A program made the translations under genes and the position numbers. Source: Blastococcus sp. (GTDB lineage Bacteria > Actinomycetota > Actinomycetes > Mycobacteriales > Geodermatophilaceae). Taken from it: a DNA stretch of 18,735 nt. Under the pieces are notes generated by a model. The model ran no database searches. It saw only the letters and a list, made by a program, of their open reading frames with translations, and was not told the DNA's origin. The stretch spans positions 1 through 18,735 of the forward strand of contig JAOPUS010000437.1 of assembly GCA_025963345.1 (NCBI GenBank), given 5' to 3'. Of the stretch, positions 15,577 through 18,735 are shown piece by piece (the stretch's first letter is position 1; every line of letters begins with the position of its first letter).

Positions 15577-16884
15577 ATGACCACTGCTGCGACGCTGCAG
15601 GTCGGCGCGCGGAGGCCGGCCGGGCAGGGTGCCGTCGTCCGGCTCATCGTCGTGCTGCTGCTCGTCGCCTGCACGGTGGGCTGGCGGCGGGGTCAGTACT
15701 TCGCCGGATCCCTGGACCCCGTCGTGGTGGCCAAGGGCGGGCTGAGCGGGCTGGCGCTGGCGCTGGCGTTCTTCGCCGCCCAGTCCGGCACCCGGCGGCG
15801 CCTGGGCACCGGCTCGGTGTGGGTGATCGGTGCGATCCTCGGCAGCTCGGTGTTCGGCGCGCTCGTGCACGGCACTCTCATGGCCAGCGGCCTGGTGGCG
15901 GTGCGCGTCGCGGTGCTCGCCGCCGCCGTCTTCTTCCTGCTCCGCGCCTCAGGGGTCCACGAGGCCTTCTCCTCCCTCGCCCTGGCCTGCGGTGGTGTGG
16001 GGCTCGTGGCGGCGCTCACCGGGCTCCCCAGCGCCGCCTCCGGGCGCCTGGCCGGCGGGATACCGCCGCTGAGCCCGAACGAGCTGGCCCTGCTGGCCGG
16101 GATCGTCGTCGTCTTCGTCGCCTGGCGCACCGTCATGGGTGAGCTGACCTGGCGGCTGGGCGCCTCCGGGGTGATCGCGCTCGGCATCGTCTGGGCGACC
16201 GGCTCCCGGACGGCGCTGCTCATGCTGCTCGCCGCTCTCGCGGTGATGGCGCTGCACCTCCGCCGGGCGCGGGTCGGGCTGGTCGTCGGCGCGCTGGTGC
16301 TCACTGGGGTCGGCGCGATCGCGGCCCTGACCACCGGGGTCCTCAGCGGGTTCCTGGAGCGCGACGGTGCCGGGGTGAGCACGCTGGAATCCCGGTTCGT
16401 CGCCTGGGACGCGGCGACCACCTGGGCGGACTCGCTGTGGCAGCTGGTGTTCGGCGGCGGGCTCTCGGTCAAGATCATCCAGGTCCAGGGCCAGTGGTGG
16501 AACGAGCAGCCGCTGGACAGCAGCTGGGTGTCCCTGCTCGTGCAGACCGGCGTCCTCGGCCTGGTGGTCTCCGCCGGCTGGGTGATCTGGGTCCTGCGCG
16601 GCGTGCTCCGGGCGCCGCTCGCCCACCGGGCCCTCTTCCTGGGGCTGTGGGTGTTCCTCGTCGGCCGCAGCTTCGTGGAGAGCGGCCTGTTCGACGCGAC
16701 GCCGGCCTTCCTCGGCTTCTTCGCCCTGTCGTTGCTGGCGGAGGGCGGCACCCGGGCGCGGCTGCGCGAGGAGGCGCGGCCCGCGCCCGCACGGACGGTG
16801 CCGCGCCGCCCGGTCGACGGGCCGACCCCGCTGCCGGCGCCGGTGGTGCCGCAGACGGCCCTCGTCGTGCGGGACCAGTCCTGA
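15577..16884 (+). CDS. O-antigen ligase/polymerase-like (Wzy_C family) membrane protein
   Basis: 435 residues with about ten or more hydrophobic segments. Features typical of the O-antigen ligase / Wzy_C superfamily: a loop before a membrane segment reading SPNELALLAGI (166-176), the GSRTALLML segment (209-217), then a long extracytoplasmic loop with ESRFVAWDAA (271-280), GGGLS (293-297) and DSSWVSLLVQTGVLGL (314-329), which parallels the conserved (H/D)xSWLxxLxxxGxxGL stretch. Arginines R211 and R273 are candidates for the conserved catalytic-loop arginines. A proline-rich cytoplasmic tail follows (about 395-435). Family role: polymerising lipid-linked repeat units or ligating glycan to an acceptor. 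In a Gram-positive setting polymerase is more likely. No clear Shine-Dalgarno site. Converges on the Wzz-like gene. Confidence 0.82.
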   Translation: MTTAATLQVGARRPAGQGAVVRLIVVLLLVACTVGWRRGQYFAGSLDPVVVAKGGLSGLALALAFFAAQSGTRRRLGTGSVWVIGAILGSSVFGALVHGTLMASGLVAVRVAVLAAAVFFLLRASGVHEAFSSLALACGGVGLVAALTGLPSAASGRLAGGIPPLSPNELALLAGIVVVFVAWRTVMGELTWRLGASGVIALGIVWATGSRTALLMLLAALAVMALHLRRARVGLVVGALVLTGVGAIAALTTGVLSGFLERDGAGVSTLESRFVAWDAATTWADSLWQLVFGGGLSVKIIQVQGQWWNEQPLDSSWVSLLVQTGVLGLVVSAGWVIWVLRGVLRAPLAHRALFLGLWVFLVGRSFVESGLFDATPAFLGFFALSLLAEGGTRARLREEARPAPARTVPRRPVDGPTPLPAPVVPQTALVVRDQS

Positions 16885-16890
16885 TCGGTC

Positions 16891-16912
16891 CGCTCGGGGG
16901 CCCGGGGGAGCG
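16891..16912. terminator. Possible bidirectional terminator between convergent genes
   Basis: CGCTC (16891-16895) pairs with GAGCG (16908-16912) around a 12-base G/C-rich loop, in the 36-base gap between two convergent stop codons. The stem is only 5 bp, so this is a weak call supported mainly by position. Confidence 0.35.
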
Positions 16913-16920
16913 CCGGTAGG

Positions 16921-18240
16921 TCAGCGGCCGCGCCGCTGGATCGCCGTCCCCTTGTGCTTGGTGTCCGGGATGTCGGGACGGCCTCCGTCGCCATTGGCGG
17001 CGACCGGGGCCCCGTTGCCGGCCAGGGTCGGCTCCTCGAGGTCCACCAGACGCGCGGTGGCGGCGGGGTCCGTGGTGGTCCGCAGCTCCGCCGGCAGCGA
17101 GGGAAGGGGTGCCGCGGCAGCGGGCGCCGTGGCGCCGACGGGGGCGGCCGGACGGCGGAGGCGGCCGGTGAGGACGACGGCGAGCGGCGTGATCCCGGCG
17201 TTGCTCAGGATGCCGCGGACCTCGTGGAGCTCCGCCTCGTCGACCCGGCCGCGCGGCAGCACGATCACCACCCCGTCGTAGCGGGAGGCGACGTCGCGCC
17301 AGAAGCGCAGCGGTGCCAGCGGGTCGGTGATCTCCAGCCGGACGTGCGGGCGCTCGTCCATGAGCGGTGCGCCGGCCAAACCGGTACCGGTCACGGTGGT
17401 CGGCATCTCCCGGCCGCGGAGCTCGACGGCGACCTCGTCGGCGAGCGCGCGGGCGGCCCGCAGCTCGTCCGGCGAGGGGGAGAGGATCGCGACCCGGATC
17501 GGCCGCTCCTCGGCAGCGAGCTCCAGGCGCCGGGCCAGGGCAGCGGCCGGCCGGCCGGTGAGGGCGCTCTTCCGGGCGCGCCCGCGACGGGGCGCGAGCA
17601 GGTCGATGTGCTCGTCCTCGCCCCAGACGCGGCGGACGGCGTCCTCGCTGTAGAGGCGCGTATCCAGCCGGCTGCGCACGACGGCCGCTGCGAGACCGAC
17701 GAAGAGCCCGGCGATCAGGCCCAGCCCGAGCACGTACAGGCCCACCGGGGCGACCGCCCGCGTAGGCACCGTGGCCGGGTCGTTGACGGTGAGGGTGACG
17801 GGCCGGTTGCCCGACGCCGGCGTCTCGAGTTCCTCGACGACCTCGGCGAGCTGCTCGGCGACGGCGTTGGAGATCGCCGCGGCCTCCTCGGCGTCGGTGC
17901 CGGTGGTCGTGACCTGGACCTGTGAGGTGTCGACCGGGTTGTCGGCCGAGACGCGGGCGCGGAGCTCGGCGGAGGTCTCGTCGAGGCCGAGGCGCTCGAT
18001 CACCGGGCCGAGCACGGCCTGGCTCACCGCGACGGCCGGGTAGCTCTTGGCCCGCTGGTTGACGAACTGCGCGCTGTTGGAGATCGAGGGCGATGCCGAC
18101 ACGAAGACCCGTGCCGTCGCCTCGTAGGTCCGGGGGGTCAGCTGCAGGACCACTGCGGCCACCAGGAGGGCGATCGCCGTACAGCCGACCCAGATCCGCC
18201 AGTGGCGCCTGAGCACGGCGAGGTACTCGGTGAGTTCCAT
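16921..18240 (-). CDS. Wzz-type chain-length determinant with degenerate BY-kinase-like domain
   Basis: 439 residues from the ATG at 18240. The frame is open another 93 codons upstream, but only from this ATG does the protein begin with the family-typical MELTEYLAVLRRHWRIWVG. First membrane segment about 16-36, extracytoplasmic Wzz-like region about 37-160 (with SYPAVAVSQAVLGPVIERLGL), second membrane segment about 166-188. The cytoplasmic part (about 195-365) follows the layout of actinobacterial BY-kinases: ILSPSPDELRAARALADEVAVEL (252-274) sits where the Walker A strand-loop-helix belongs, and DGVVIVLPRGRVDEAEL (322-338) matches the late strand of the fold. The GxxGxGKT loop is absent and the tail has no tyrosine. 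Family role: setting polysaccharide chain length with the polymerase. Here it is probably a non-kinase regulator (inference). Confidence 0.85.
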   Translation of the reverse strand: MELTEYLAVLRRHWRIWVGCTAIALLVAAVVLQLTPRTYEATARVFVSASPSISNSAQFVNQRAKSYPAVAVSQAVLGPVIERLGLDETSAELRARVSADNPVDTSQVQVTTTGTDAEEAAAISNAVAEQLAEVVEELETPASGNRPVTLTVNDPATVPTRAVAPVGLYVLGLGLIAGLFVGLAAAVVRSRLDTRLYSEDAVRRVWGEDEHIDLLAPRRGRARKSALTGRPAAALARRLELAAEERPIRVAILSPSPDELRAARALADEVAVELRGREMPTTVTGTGLAGAPLMDERPHVRLEITDPLAPLRFWRDVASRYDGVVIVLPRGRVDEAELHEVRGILSNAGITPLAVVLTGRLRRPAAPVGATAPAAAAPLPSLPAELRTTTDPAATARLVDLEEPTLAGNGAPVAANGDGGRPDIPDTKHKGTAIQRRGR

Positions 18241-18623
18241 GTCCGTCCCTGTCGCTGCGCCGCCGCACCGTGCCGACGGCACACGGGCGGGGGCAGCTGG
18301 TCCGAGGCCGGCACCCCGCTGTCCGTGAGCCTCTCGACTGCGAATGGTAGTCGGCGGCCCGGTGACTGCCCGTCGTGACAGGGGCCACGTCACTCGATTG
18401 GGCAGGTCAGGAGGACGGCCTCGAGGAGGCTCCCGCCGGTCGTGCCCGCCCAAAGGGATGAAAGAGGGCACGAAGGTCACCGTGCGTGACGCTTCTCCGG
18501 TAGCTTTCCGCCGCCACACAGAACGGTCGAGCGCCAGGGACGTCGCCCGGCATCACTGACAGTAACGATGAGTGTGCGCCGCGTCGACAGTTGACCCGGC
18601 GCACGGCTAGGGGGGCATCACAC
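18241..18623. promoter_or_regulatory. 383-bp divergent intergenic region of the Wzz-like and nucleotidyltransferase genes
   Basis: No convincing gene lies here. It holds inverted repeats built from GTGAC/GTCAC: GTGAC-N9-GTCAC (18375-18393) and GTCAC-N5-GTGAC (18476-18490). A minus-strand TACCAT (18349-18344) could be a -10 for the Wzz-like gene, with no clear -35. TTGACC (18591-18596) looks like a -35 but has no suitable -10 before the nucleotidyltransferase start. AAGGTCAC at 18473-18480 also occurs in the conserved element upstream of the third secreted-protein gene (8221-8228). Confidence 0.45.
18477..18489. promoter_or_regulatory. BldD-box-like inverted repeat in the polysaccharide-locus intergenic region
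   Basis: TCACCGTGCGTGA fits the recalled BldD-box consensus at 8 of 9 fixed positions (one core C is G). It is the centre of the GTCAC-N5-GTGAC repeat, 134 bases before the nucleotidyltransferase start and 237 bases before the Wzz-like start. It resembles the sites before the secreted-protein genes. Confidence 0.4.
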
Positions 18624-18735
18624 ATGACGGTGATCGGATACGCGCCGGGGGCCTACGACCTGTTTCACATCGGCCACCTGAACATCCTCAAGCACGCCGC
18701 AGAGCACTGCGACCACCTGATCGCGGGGGTCGTCT
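18624..18735 (+). CDS. TagD/RfaE2-type nucleotidyltransferase, 3' end cut by window edge
   Basis: Only the first 37 codons are present. The ATG at 18624 follows a G-run (18610-18615) that can serve as ribosome site. The protein opens with the cytidylyltransferase-family nucleotide-binding signature: a GxYDLFHIGHLNILKHA segment (residues 9-25) containing the HIGH motif (H15-I-G-H18), followed by CDHLIAGV where family members read GDxLIVGV. The family joins CTP or ATP to a phosphorylated substrate such as glycerol-3-phosphate, giving activated precursors for teichoic-acid-like or other surface glycopolymers. The substrate cannot be read from this fragment. It is divergent from the Wzz-like gene, which supports a role in surface-polymer synthesis. 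Confidence 0.85.
   Translation, partial: MTVIGYAPGAYDLFHIGHLNILKHAAEHCDHLIAGVV

Noticed and set aside
16475..18388. 637-codon minus-strand open frame overlapping the Wzz-like gene
   Set aside because: Arg/Pro/Gly-rich with no motif. It overlaps two well-supported genes and lacks a plausible start site.
18241..18519. 93-codon N-terminal extension of the Wzz-like protein
   Set aside because: The extension is Pro/Arg/Gly-rich and unlike the family. The ATG at 18240 gives the canonical short cytoplasmic start just before the first membrane segment.
18591..18596. TTGACC as the -35 of the nucleotidyltransferase promoter
   Set aside because: At 16-18 bases downstream there is no -10-like hexamer, and that position would overlap the start codon.

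Overview
The window is very GC-rich, with dense G/C third-position bias, GTG as well as ATG starts and GC-rich terminator hairpins lacking U tracts. This points to a high-GC actinobacterium. The mix of genes would suit a Geodermatophilaceae-like or related soil actinobacterium, but that family-level placement is only an impression and no marker gene is present to test it.

Left part (1-13016): three tandem, same-strand paralogues encode very large secreted modular proteins. The first is cut by the window edge (1-3369); the second (3626-8077, 1483 aa) and third (8286-13016, 1576 aa) are complete. Each complete copy has a signal peptide, a seven-bladed beta-propeller-like head with one conserved Cys pair, a fibronectin-III-like domain, a LamG lectin-like domain, several PKD domains, and one or two copies of a ~210-residue C-terminal module that I cannot assign to a family. 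No catalytic signature, LPXTG motif or C-terminal membrane anchor is visible. Each gene is followed by a terminator hairpin, so they look like three separate transcription units. The two complete copies share paired upstream DNA elements with almost identical spacing (73 and 74 bp).

Right part (13126-18735): an exopolysaccharide or cell-wall glycopolymer locus in alternating orientation. It holds a MOP-type flippase (+), a family-4 glycosyltransferase (-), an O-antigen-ligase/polymerase-like membrane protein (+), a Wzz-type chain-length protein fused to a degenerate BY-kinase-like domain (-), and the first 37 codons of a TagD/RfaE2-type nucleotidyltransferase (+). Together these would supply sugar transfer, export, polymerisation, length control and precursor activation.

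Working interpretation (inference): the locus makes a surface polysaccharide together with a set of secreted, lectin-like, propeller-headed proteins that could bind or organise it. The upstream elements resemble the BldD box (a c-di-GMP-responsive regulator in actinobacteria), and a similar site lies between the Wzz gene and the nucleotidyltransferase gene, so the two halves may be co-regulated. No RNA genes, insertion sequences, CRISPR arrays or phage genes were seen.
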